Shown: piece by piece, positions 19,939 to 27,303 of the stretch | How positions within the stretch are numbered: the stretch's first letter is position 1 | Layout of the letters: the number at the start of each line of letters is the position of its first letter | Assembly: GCA_023717605.1 (NCBI GenBank) | Contig: JAMQPH010000456.1 | Span: 1 to 40,228, forward strand | Reading direction: 5' to 3' | Origin: Pyrinomonadaceae bacterium | GTDB lineage: Bacteria > Acidobacteriota > Blastocatellia > Pyrinomonadales > Pyrinomonadaceae | Length of the DNA: 40,228 bases | The notes under the pieces: model-generated | Seen by the model: only the letters and a program-made list of their open reading frames with translations | Databases searched by the model: none | Told to the model about the DNA's origin: nothing | Program-made: the position numbers and the translations under genes

Positions 19939-21042
19939 ATGTCCTTCATGAGCAAGACTAGTTCGTTCATTGGCCTAAGCGCGCTGCGCAATCTGGTGTC
20001 TGATTCGATGGCGATCGACATGGGATCCGCAAGCACGATCATTGCTGTGCGCGGACGCGGTGTGGTCATAGACGAACCTTCCGTGGTGGCAGTCGACAGG
20101 GTTTCTGGTGAAGTAATCGCGGTTGGTAATGAAGCTCAGAAGATGCAGGGACGCGAAGCCCGCGATGTGGCGGTGATTGCCCCGTTGATCGATGGTGTAG
20201 TAGCCGACTTCGAGCGAACGCGCGTCATGCTGGATCACTTTGTGCAGGAAGCGAGAAGCGGGACATCGCATTTCAGCCGGCGGGCAATCATGAGTGTGCT
20301 TTCGGGAGTCACCCAGGTTGAACAGCGTGCGTTGCTGAGTGCTGCGGAAGAAGCGCGTATCGGACGGGTATACATGGTTGAGGAAGGTCTGGCTGCCGCA
20401 ATCGGAGCGGGTGTTCCGGTCGACGACCCTCATGCATCCGCGGTGGTCGACATTGGCGCCGGCACCACCAACATTGCCGTGATCGTGAATGGAGCGATCA
20501 TAGCCTCGCGAGCAGAGCGGATCGGTAGTTCCGACATTGACGCCGCGATAATGGATCGACTGCGCCGGCACCGAGGCCTCACGATTGGGATACCAACCGC
20601 CCAGCGACTCAAGCTGGAACTGAGTTCTGCTATCGAGCCCAAAGACCTGAGTCGAAAGATGGAAGTACGCGGACGTGATGTGCAAACAGGAAGTCCGGGT
20701 GCCGTGAATGTGAGTGTGGCTGAGGTTAACGCGGTAACGTTGCCGGTCATTCGGCGTATAGCCGACGAGGTCCGCTCGACGCTCACCGAATTGCCCGCAG
20801 AGGTTGCCGGCGACATCTACGACCGTGGGTTAATACTTACGGGTGGCGGAGCTCAGTTGGAAGGACTCTCCCAGTATCTCCAGAAGGAAGTAGGCCTTTC
20901 AGTCTCAATAGCTGACGACCCTCGGTTTGCAATCGTGAGAGGGCTATCACAAATGTTTGATGCACCGCTGTTGCTGCGTCGAGTTGCGCAGACCGAAGCG
21001 CAACCGGTGTTCGACCCTGAAACCACGGTCTTCGAAAGCTAG
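19939..21042 (+). CDS. Divergent MreB-like actin-family protein
   Basis: An actin-fold ATPase of the MreB family that would form membrane-bound filaments guiding wall synthesis. Phosphate-1 loop: AIDMGSASTIIAV, where classical MreB has a G-T-A-N-T form. The second phosphate motif, VVDIGAGTTNIAVI (about 165-180), and the adenosine loop LTGGGAQLEG (about 288-297) are well preserved, as is EEGLAAAIGAG. Length of 367 is slightly above the usual 335-350 because of extra residues at both ends. No mreC, mreD or rodA follows, and the neighbours are a cyclase and a site-2 protease, so this may be a second, specialised MreB. I infer the paralogy from context; it needs the rest of the genome. Confidence 0.82.
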   Translation: MSFMSKTSSFIGLSALRNLVSDSMAIDMGSASTIIAVRGRGVVIDEPSVVAVDRVSGEVIAVGNEAQKMQGREARDVAVIAPLIDGVVADFERTRVMLDHFVQEARSGTSHFSRRAIMSVLSGVTQVEQRALLSAAEEARIGRVYMVEEGLAAAIGAGVPVDDPHASAVVDIGAGTTNIAVIVNGAIIASRAERIGSSDIDAAIMDRLRRHRGLTIGIPTAQRLKLELSSAIEPKDLSRKMEVRGRDVQTGSPGAVNVSVAEVNAVTLPVIRRIADEVRSTLTELPAEVAGDIYDRGLILTGGGAQLEGLSQYLQKEVGLSVSIADDPRFAIVRGLSQMFDAPLLLRRVAQTEAQPVFDPETTVFES

Positions 21043-21109
21043 TCGGACCTTGATCGAACCCCAGAGCGATGAGGCGACTTTGTGTTATGCAGACTGATGA
21101 TCGAGAGCT

Positions 21110-22285
21110 ATGAGCATCGCTGGGTTCTTTAAGAAGAGCATCACGGTTGCGAAAGTGTATGGGATTCCCGTGCGCATCGATTATCGCTGGTTTGCGGTGG
21201 TGGCTCTTAGCGTGTGGTTGATTTCCAGTAACCTTCAGGGCAACGTAATCCAACTTGGCAACGTGCGTTTGCCTCCTCTTGATCCAGCTATCGCCTGGTT
21301 GCTCGGAATCATAACGACCGCCGGGCTTTTTCTATCTGTATTTGGGCACGAGTTATCTCACGCGCTCATGGCCCGCGCGGAAGGAATCGAGATCGAGGAA
21401 ATCGTGCTTCATCCGTTCGGTGGGTTGGCCCGAATGCGAAGCGCGCCCGAGAATCCCCGAGCCGAGTTTCGCATCGCGGTCGCTGGTCCGGCAGCGAGCT
21501 TTGTTTTTGCCATACTCGCTTTTGCCGGAGCCAAGATCGCTGACTCAGGGGGATACATCGCCACTGCGGTCGTGTTTTTTCTGATCGCCGGAGGGAATCT
21601 TCTGCTGGCGGTTTTTAATCTGTTTCCGGGTTATCCGCTGGATGGCGGCCGCGTTTTGCGAGCAATTCTCTGGCGGCGAAGCGGCAACATAACAGAGGCG
21701 ACTCGGCTTTCAGGGATCTGCGGAATCCTCATTGGCGGCACTCTCATTCTGTTCGGAATTTACATTATGATCGCTCCCAACTGGAGACCCTCTCAACCCT
21801 ACTTCATGGGAGTTTGGTCAATTCTTGTCGGTCTATTCTTGCTGGATACCGCCGCCAAACTGGTGAAGAGCGCGCAAGGTGCCAGAGTTGTTACGGTGGG
21901 TGACGCGATGTCTCCCGCCATTGCGATTGCCCCGGAACTGACCATTACCCAGTTGATTGATGATTTTCTTCCCCTTCATCGGCAGACAAGTTTTCCCGTG
22001 GCCCTGGACCACCAACTGCACGGAATACTCACGCTTGAAGACCTGAAGTCGCTTCCACGGGAGCGCTGGCGCCTCACGCGCGCCCGGGACGTCATGCGTC
22101 CCATTGCTCCGAGGTTTTTTGTAGAACCCTCTGCCACACTCGACTACGCCAGGGAATTGATGAAGAGAAACGGCGTTGGGTCGCTTGCAGTCATTAATAA
22201 CCACGGCAAACTAGTGGGGTTTCTACCGAGCGGAAAATTGCGACCACGCGCGACGGGGAAAAAAGGAAAAGACTCACGAGAGTAG
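21110..22285 (+). CDS. Site-2 protease family (M50) membrane metalloprotease with CBS pair
   Basis: Intramembrane zinc protease. The zinc motif H80-E81-L-S-H84 lies in a membrane helix, and the third ligand D178 lies in NLFPGYPLDGGR. Hydrophobic helices are visible at about 20-40, 60-85, 120-140, 145-170 and 200-250. The C-terminal third (about 255-380) is a CBS pair (GDAMSPAIAI, then DVMRPIAP), the arrangement of the SpoIVFB-like S2P subgroup, where adenosine ligands may control proteolysis. The basic tail (PRATGKKGKDSRE) is cytosolic. It follows the MreB-like gene by 67 bases. Substrate unknown; candidates would be anti-sigma factors or other membrane regulators. Strongly supported. Confidence 0.9.
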   Translation: MSIAGFFKKSITVAKVYGIPVRIDYRWFAVVALSVWLISSNLQGNVIQLGNVRLPPLDPAIAWLLGIITTAGLFLSVFGHELSHALMARAEGIEIEEIVLHPFGGLARMRSAPENPRAEFRIAVAGPAASFVFAILAFAGAKIADSGGYIATAVVFFLIAGGNLLLAVFNLFPGYPLDGGRVLRAILWRRSGNITEATRLSGICGILIGGTLILFGIYIMIAPNWRPSQPYFMGVWSILVGLFLLDTAAKLVKSAQGARVVTVGDAMSPAIAIAPELTITQLIDDFLPLHRQTSFPVALDHQLHGILTLEDLKSLPRERWRLTRARDVMRPIAPRFFVEPSATLDYARELMKRNGVGSLAVINNHGKLVGFLPSGKLRPRATGKKGKDSRE

Positions 22286-22417
22286 TCGCGAGACGATCAA
22301 CAACCTGACGCGTGGGCAGTCACCTCATCCGCAGTCATCCCTGTCTCCATTGCCACAAACGGTGTTTTTCGGGATAATCCCAACGGACCTTTCATTTCAA
22401 GTTGAAGGAATCTGTCG

Positions 22418-23365
22418 ATGCTGGCAGTGCTCGGCGCGCTCTTTGCCAACGGGATAATCACTCTCCTGAAGTTTGTGGCGGCTCTTGTCACCGGCTCAGC
22501 CGGCATGATGGCTGAATCGCTGCACTCGTTTGCAGATACCACTAATCAGGTGTTTCTGCTTCTGGGTTTGCGGTTTTACAAGCGTCCGGCTTCTGAGAAA
22601 CATCCCTTCGGCTATGGAAAAGAACGCTTTTTCTGGTCGTTCATCGCAGCCATTTTCATTTTCGGCGTTGGCGCGACTTATGCGATTTACGAAGGCGTCG
22701 TAAAGCTGAGCCATCCGCATCCTCCGGAAAACTTGAAGTGGGCTTACTGGGTTCTGGCGATTTCATTTGTGCTGGAAGCCGGTTCAATCGCCCTGGCAAT
22801 TTACCAGGAAGTGAAAGAGGCGCACCACGAGGGACTGACGTTCTTTGCATATCTTCGCGAGTCAAAGGATCCGACAGCAAAGACCGTAATCTTCGAAGAT
22901 TCGGCAGCCCTACTCGGAATCGTGATCGCCGGGGTAGGAGTCTATCTCACGGACCATCACACCGGTCCGGGTGATGGCGCCTACTGGGATGGACTAGCGT
23001 CGATCCTAATTGGCTTGGTTCTGGCCGTGGTGGCGTTTGTTCTGGCTCGGTCGTCGCGCGGGTTGTTGCTGGGTGAGGCTGCAAATCCCAAGAATGTTAG
23101 TGCTATCAAACAAGCGATTGAAAGTCACCCCAACGTTGTAAAGGTGGTTGAACTACTGACGATGCACCTGGCCCCGAAGCAAATTTTGATCAACGCGCAC
23201 GTGAATCTGCGAGATGATCTGGTTACCGGTGACATTGTCCAGACAATTGAAGAGGTTGAGGATTTGATCAAGCGAGCAGAACCAAAAGTGGAGATGGTTT
23301 TTCTGGAGACTGCGCGTCAGAGCCAGAGTAGCGAGCTTGACGTGGTGCCGGAGCACATTGGCTGA
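22418..23365 (+). CDS. Cation diffusion facilitator family transporter
   Basis: Proton-coupled exporter of divalent metals such as Zn, Fe or Mn. It has the usual N-terminal transmembrane block with a metal site (H36-S-F-A-D40) and an E-D-S-A-A-L-L-G segment in a later helix (about 160), then a cytosolic ferredoxin-like domain (about 215-300, with ESHPNVVKVVELLTMHLAP). The inner-membrane helices run from about 1 to 205. Length of 315 is normal. The ATG at 22418 is preceded by GAAGGA at good spacing, and an in-frame stop lies just upstream, so the start is solid. A H-H-T-G-P insert occurs in the loop near 185. The exported metal cannot be told from sequence. Confidence 0.88.
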   Translation: MLAVLGALFANGIITLLKFVAALVTGSAGMMAESLHSFADTTNQVFLLLGLRFYKRPASEKHPFGYGKERFFWSFIAAIFIFGVGATYAIYEGVVKLSHPHPPENLKWAYWVLAISFVLEAGSIALAIYQEVKEAHHEGLTFFAYLRESKDPTAKTVIFEDSAALLGIVIAGVGVYLTDHHTGPGDGAYWDGLASILIGLVLAVVAFVLARSSRGLLLGEAANPKNVSAIKQAIESHPNVVKVVELLTMHLAPKQILINAHVNLRDDLVTGDIVQTIEEVEDLIKRAEPKVEMVFLETARQSQSSELDVVPEHIG

Positions 23366-23375
23366 CAGGGTACAA

Positions 23376-23447
23376 GGGATTTTTCGATTACGGTTTGGTG
23401 AAACTAAATTGGCGCTTCTGAATCGAAAATCGCAAGTCCAGAGTTTG
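23376..23447. repeat. Inverted heptamer array upstream of cdaA
   Basis: Words such as GGGATTT and TTCGATT (23376-23396) run at seven-base spacing, and complementary words such as GAATCGA and AAATCGC (23420-23447) follow. The core TTTTCGATT (23381-23389) is an exact reverse complement of 23421-23429, giving a nine-pair stem. The array fills most of the gap before cdaA, which lacks a clear ribosome site. Confidence 0.55.
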
Positions 23448-23457
23448 AAAACAAAAG

Positions 23458-24315
23458 ATGTTGTTACTACTGCCATACACGGAGTACCTCGGAAGGCTCG
23501 GTGAGCCGCGTAACATCGCGGACATCATCGCTGTCTTCTTGGTCGTGTATGCAGTATTGAAACTAGTACGTGGGACCCGGGCCGCTCCCATGGCCGCGGG
23601 AATCGGAGCTTTCGCCCTCCTTTACTGGCTCGCCGTAAAACAAGAACTTGCCACCCTCGAGTTCATCCTGCGAGGCGGTTTGCTCTACATCGGCGTAGCG
23701 ATCATCGTACTCTTCCAGTCGGAAATCAGGCAGGCCCTCATCTCTTTTGGCAATCGTTTCCGCATGCCTTTCACCCGTCGTTACCAGGGTCAGTTTGGTG
23801 AAGGTGTGTATGACGAGATTGTTCTGGCCGCCACGACGCTGGCTTCCACAAAGACCGGCGCCTTGATTGTGATCGAACGCAAATTAGGATTGAGGAATGT
23901 GACCGATGGCGGCGTCAAGCTTGATGCCGAACTGAGTTATGACTTGCTGGTCAGTATTTTTAATCCGGCCTCCCCTCTTCACGACGGCGCCGTTGTGGTG
24001 CGTCGCCACCGCGTCGCTGCCGCTTCGTGTTTTCTGCCACTAACCTTGAACCCGCGCCTCTCGAGAGACTTGGGTACCCGGCATCGCGCGGCGATCGGCG
24101 TTACTGAAGATACCGACGCCGTCGCGGTTGTAGTCTCTGAAGAAACGGGACTGATCTCCTTTGTTCAGGGAGGTGAAATAAAGCGTGGACTCGACGCCAC
24201 CAAACTCCGCGCCGCAATCTTTCAAGCTCTCGAAGTCGCTCCGAAGCGTGAGAAGGAGAAAGAGCCGGAACAGCACGAATCTGAAGCGAAGACCAAAGAA
24301 GTGGCCCCAATATGA
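23458..24315 (+). CDS. cdaA: Diadenylate cyclase CdaA (c-di-AMP synthase)
   Basis: Makes the second messenger c-di-AMP from two ATP. The N-terminal membrane segments (about residues 1-90: IIAVFLVVYAVLKLV, IGAFALLYWLAV, LLYIGVAIIVLF) anchor it, and the DAC domain (about 110-260) has the catalytic L-H-D176-G-A-V-V motif and the G206-T-R-H-R-A-A motif. Length of 285 is close to that of known CdaA. A Glu/Lys-rich charged tail follows. It is the first of three genes (cdaA, cdaR, glmM), the same order found in Gram-positive bacteria, where c-di-AMP controls potassium, turgor and wall synthesis. The heptamer arrays on both sides of this gene are noted separately. Confidence 0.93.
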   Translation: MLLLLPYTEYLGRLGEPRNIADIIAVFLVVYAVLKLVRGTRAAPMAAGIGAFALLYWLAVKQELATLEFILRGGLLYIGVAIIVLFQSEIRQALISFGNRFRMPFTRRYQGQFGEGVYDEIVLAATTLASTKTGALIVIERKLGLRNVTDGGVKLDAELSYDLLVSIFNPASPLHDGAVVVRRHRVAAASCFLPLTLNPRLSRDLGTRHRAAIGVTEDTDAVAVVVSEETGLISFVQGGEIKRGLDATKLRAAIFQALEVAPKREKEKEPEQHESEAKTKEVAPI

Positions 24316-24429
24316 TTTTCATGATTTTGGATTTTGGTATTTAGATTTGCGATTGACTCGAGATCCTGCCGTCACGTCTCGGTAGACAAAATCGACAATC
24401 AAAAATCAAAAATCAAAAATCGGAAATAC
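24313..24429. repeat. Inverted heptamer array between cdaA and cdaR
   Basis: The left half, starting on the cdaA stop codon, carries GATTTT-type words: GGATTTT, GGTATTT (24329-24342) and two more at seven-base spacing to 24356. The right half (24388-24429) holds six complementary heptamers such as AAAATCA. A small hairpin (24359-24363 with 24377-24381) lies at the centre. The array occupies nearly the entire gap and ends just before the cdaR ATG. Confidence 0.65.
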
Positions 24430-24434
24430 TCCCT

Positions 24435-25406
24435 ATGCCTTTCCAGGATATTGATGAAACAGATGTACCTGAGGTTCCGCGTCCGCCGACGGCGTTCGAG
24501 CGCGGTGCTCGCAAAATATTCGTGGAAGACTGGAGTCTTAAGCTGTTGGCCATGGCGATCACGCTAATCCTGTGGTTTGCAGTTACTGGCCAGAACAAGC
24601 CGTTAACTATTCGAACTGGAGTGCAGCTGAATTTGATCAGGCCGAGCAATCTGGATATTAGTAATGACCCTCCCAAGACCATCGAAGTGGTCCTGACAGG
24701 TAGCCGGCCAAACCTGCAGAGTCTCAGCCCGCTGGATTTGGTCGCTACGGTTGACGTCAGCGATCACCCGGCAGGCGAGCGAATAATAAGGCTTACGCTC
24801 GATCGCGTGACCATGCAGCTCCCCGATGGTGTGAAGATTGAATCCTTTCAGCCGAGCACAATTCCTATTCGCCTCGAACCCCGCCTGGAACGGCAGGTCC
24901 CGGTCGAGGTAAAGACGGAAGGCAAACCCGCGGACGGCTTCGAGGTCTACGGAATTAATCCAGCGCACACGACCGTGAGAGTTCGCGGGCCGGCCAGCAG
25001 AATTGAAGCGCTACAGAATGCGCCGACTGAGACTATTTCTCTGTCGGGTAGAAAAGAGAGTTTTACTGCGTCTCGAGTTGCGATTGACATTCCCGATCAG
25101 AAGATTGAAGTACTGGATCCGTTAGTTGATCTCGCGGTCGAGGTGGGAGAAAAGCGGGCCGAAAAGAGTTTCAGTGGCGTTCAAGCTCGATCCATCACCG
25201 GTGTTGAGGTCCGGCCGGCAACCGCGGAGGTTACGTTAGCAGGACCGGCGTCTGTGCTTGCCGACTTGCGCCCTGAAGATGTCAAGGTCGTGGTCCATAT
25301 TTCAACCACGGGTGGAAGTGTGGCTGGTTTGGAACTCCCGCCCGCCGTTAAGGATCGGGTCAAACTGTTGTCGGTCAGGCCTTCACAATTCTCCATGATC
25401 AGGTAG
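24435..25406 (+). CDS. cdaR: CdaR (YbbR-domain) regulator of CdaA
   Basis: Membrane-anchored extracytoplasmic protein that in Gram-positives binds and regulates CdaA. One transmembrane helix (about residues 34-51, LKLLAMAITLILWFAVT) follows a short charged cytosolic N-terminus. The rest is a set of YbbR beta-rich repeats: VQLNLIRPSNLDI, VDVSDHPAGE, PVEVKTEGKPADGFEV, VRVRGPASRIEAL and VTLAGPASVLADL. The proline/glycine-centred VRVRGPAS pattern is typical. Length is 323. The gene order between cdaA and glmM makes this assignment firm. The start lacks a good ribosome site and lies five bases after a heptamer array. Confidence 0.88.
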   Translation: MPFQDIDETDVPEVPRPPTAFERGARKIFVEDWSLKLLAMAITLILWFAVTGQNKPLTIRTGVQLNLIRPSNLDISNDPPKTIEVVLTGSRPNLQSLSPLDLVATVDVSDHPAGERIIRLTLDRVTMQLPDGVKIESFQPSTIPIRLEPRLERQVPVEVKTEGKPADGFEVYGINPAHTTVRVRGPASRIEALQNAPTETISLSGRKESFTASRVAIDIPDQKIEVLDPLVDLAVEVGEKRAEKSFSGVQARSITGVEVRPATAEVTLAGPASVLADLRPEDVKVVVHISTTGGSVAGLELPPAVKDRVKLLSVRPSQFSMIR

Positions 25407-25426
25407 TCCTACTCGATACTATTCAA

Positions 25427-26803
25427 ATGTCCACTCCGAGAAGAAAACTCTTTGGTACTGATGGTGTGCGCGGTGAGGCGGGCCGTTTTCCCATGGATGC
25501 CGAGACGCTCAGAACCGTGGGGACGTCGCTAACCACTCATCTTCGGGAACGCCTCGGCCGCGCTCCTGTAATAATAGTCGGTCGAGATACCCGGGAATCG
25601 GGTGGATGGTTAGAACAATCTTTGATCGAGGGTGCACTTGAAGCAGGCGCTGAGTGCCAGTCCGCCGGAGTAATCACCACCCCCGGCGTTGCTTTCCTTG
25701 CGCGCACACTCCCGGCGGATGCGGGCGTCGTTATCAGTGCGTCTCACAATGGCTATCAAGACAACGGCTTCAAAATATTTGCCCCTTCGGGGCGAAAGTT
25801 GGACGACGAAACCGAGTGTCTCATAGAAGCCGACATCCTGGTGGGAACTGAGGAGAAATCGCCCTCACCTAACACCGGGGTCCACTTACCAGACGAAGAC
25901 TTGGCGGCTGCCTTGCGATCTCGCTATCTGGATTTCCTTCAGCACGAAATCGCTCAGGGACTAACCCTGAATGATCAGACCATTGTGGCTGACACCGCGA
26001 ACGGCGCTGCCTCATCACTTGGTCCGCCTCTATTCAGGCGGTTGGGAGCGAGCGTAGTAGCAATCAATGACAAACCCGACGGTCGCAATATTAATCGTGA
26101 CTGCGGCTCGCTCCACATAGAAGCGCTCCAGGAGAAGGTTATCGCCACGGGCGCTGATATGGGTGTTGCGTTTGACGGCGACGCAGACCGCTCCCTTTTT
26201 GTCGACGCCAAAGGCCGATTTGTTGATGGTGATGCCACCCTGTGGGTGCTCGGTAAATACATGCATGACCGAGGTGAGTTGAGTAATGGCCTGGTGGTCG
26301 CCACAGTAATGAGCAACATTGGTTTGGAAATCGCTTTGCGTTCCAGGGGATTGCGATTATTTCGCACCGATGTGGGCGATAAGTATGTGCTGGAGGAACT
26401 GACGCGCTCGGGAGCAGGCCTTGGTGGCGAACAGTCCGGTCACATCATTTTCCCGCGCTTGAGTCTAGCTGGAGACGGTTTAATTACAACGCTTTGCCTG
26501 CTTCGGGCGATGCGCGACGAGCGTAAGCCGCTGCATGAATTGACCGAAGGATTCAAACGCTATCCGCAGGTGCTGGTGAATGTAGAGGTCAGGGAAAAGC
26601 GGCCCTTCGTGGAGGTGGAACAGATCCAGAAACTGGTGCGGGAGACTGAGTCCCAACTCGGCGACGCCGGCCGGCTGCTATTGCGATACTCCGGCACCGA
26701 GCCTCTGGCCCGCGTAATGATTGAAGGTCACGACCAGGCGATGATAGAAGCGCATGCAAGAAATCTTGCAATGGTGATTAAGCGGACCCTTGGTGCAAAG
26801 TAG
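25427..26803 (+). CDS. glmM: Phosphoglucosamine mutase
   Basis: Isomerises glucosamine-6-phosphate to glucosamine-1-phosphate, the route to UDP-GlcNAc for peptidoglycan and LPS. All GlmM signatures are present: FGTDGVRGEA at the N-terminus, the phosphoserine S106 in SASHNG, the metal loop D250-G-D252-A-D254-R, GGEQSGHIIF (about 340) for sugar binding, and RYSGTEPLARVMIEG near the C-terminus for phosphate. Length of 458 is typical. The ATG sits 20 bases after cdaR. In other phyla GlmM activity is reported to be inhibited by the CdaA complex, so shared transcription fits a regulatory unit. Confidence 0.95.
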   Translation: MSTPRRKLFGTDGVRGEAGRFPMDAETLRTVGTSLTTHLRERLGRAPVIIVGRDTRESGGWLEQSLIEGALEAGAECQSAGVITTPGVAFLARTLPADAGVVISASHNGYQDNGFKIFAPSGRKLDDETECLIEADILVGTEEKSPSPNTGVHLPDEDLAAALRSRYLDFLQHEIAQGLTLNDQTIVADTANGAASSLGPPLFRRLGASVVAINDKPDGRNINRDCGSLHIEALQEKVIATGADMGVAFDGDADRSLFVDAKGRFVDGDATLWVLGKYMHDRGELSNGLVVATVMSNIGLEIALRSRGLRLFRTDVGDKYVLEELTRSGAGLGGEQSGHIIFPRLSLAGDGLITTLCLLRAMRDERKPLHELTEGFKRYPQVLVNVEVREKRPFVEVEQIQKLVRETESQLGDAGRLLLRYSGTEPLARVMIEGHDQAMIEAHARNLAMVIKRTLGAK

Positions 26804-26950
26804 CGTCAGTCATGCAAGTCCTACACAGCAACCACTGAAAAATTTTCATCCTTTTTGGACGTGGAATTCGCTTGGGATTGATAGCTAATAAAGTGCATCG
26901 ACCAATTCCAAATAAAAACTAAAGAACCAGCAGTTTTCGAAAATGATCTA

Positions 26951-26980
26951 TTGCACGGCACAAGCGTTGCGATGTATATT
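26951..26980 (+). promoter_or_regulatory. Promoter of the candidate small RNA
   Basis: TTGCAC at 26951-26956 and TATATT at 26975-26980 are separated by 18 bases, close to the sigma-70 consensus. Predicted start about 26986. Confidence 0.6.
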
Positions 26981-26985
26981 GTGGG

Positions 26986-27101
26986 GCAAGAGAGACGGTT
27001 GGTGAATCCTCCGTCTCAAGTGGTTGCTGGGGTGAGGACAGTGACCACGAATATGGATGGGCGCGACGCACTCCCACGTATGTCGCGCCCATTCGCTTTT
27101 T
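26986..27101 (+). ncRNA. Candidate stand-alone small RNA, about 115 nt
   Basis: Three hairpins follow the promoter. Stem 1 pairs 26992-26998 with 27011-27017. Stem 2 pairs 27020-27029 with 27039-27048, closing a nine-base loop GGGTGAGGA. Stem 3 is a 12-pair terminator pairing 27056-27067 with 27082-27093, followed by TCGCTTTTT. The compact layout, strong terminator and absence of a sensible reading frame fit a small RNA between glmM and aroB. I do not recognise it as a known riboswitch; the motifs of c-di-GMP, SAM, ZTP and fluoride riboswitches are absent as far as I can tell. A 5' leader ending before aroB is possible, but the terminator would stop transcription some 200 bases short. Confidence 0.55.
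27056..27101 (+). terminator. Intrinsic terminator of the candidate small RNA
   Basis: A 12-pair GC-rich stem (27056-27067 with 27082-27093, one G-U pair) with a 14-base loop is followed by a run of five Ts at 27097-27101. It is the strongest terminator-like structure in the window. Confidence 0.75.
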
Positions 27102-27157
27102 GGCGAGCCTTCCGACTCCATTCGATGTATTCTCTCCATTGTTGGACCACCTTCATC

Positions 27158-27285
27158 GATTGCCGATTTCCAATTGCCGATTGCCGGTTTCCCGCTTTCA
27201 TGTCACTTAGGATGATACGGGAAATCAGAATTAACACGCGGGGACCCATTGAAATCTGCAATCGGCAATTGGAAATCGGAAATGT
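27158..27285. repeat. Inverted heptamer array upstream of aroB
   Basis: Six words at exact seven-base spacing (27158-27199, for example GATTGCC, GATTTCC) face five complementary ones (27251-27285, for example GCAATCG). Within them 27164-27184 is a perfect 21-base reverse complement of 27258-27278, with a 73-base spacer. This is the clearest member of the heptamer group. The aroB ribosome site starts directly after. Confidence 0.8.
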
Positions 27286-27303
27286 CTTGAGGAGTCTATA
27301 ACC

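Larger units (their letters stand above)
26804..27303. other. Intergenic region before aroB with small RNA and heptamer array
   Basis: A 500-base gap. In order it holds a weak A/T-rich hairpin (near 26836-26850), a promoter-like pair and candidate RNA with a terminator (26951-27101), an inverted heptamer array (27158-27285) and the aroB ribosome site. No convincing protein gene lies here; open frames on both strands overlap the RNA and repeats. Confidence 0.8.

Noticed and set aside
26986-27101. c-di-AMP or other known riboswitch
   Set aside because: The position after the c-di-AMP block is tempting, but I could not match the conserved segments of known classes, and the terminator ends well before aroB.
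26951-27301. Open frames over the small-RNA region on both strands
   Set aside because: They are composed of hairpins and heptamer repeats, with no ribosome site.
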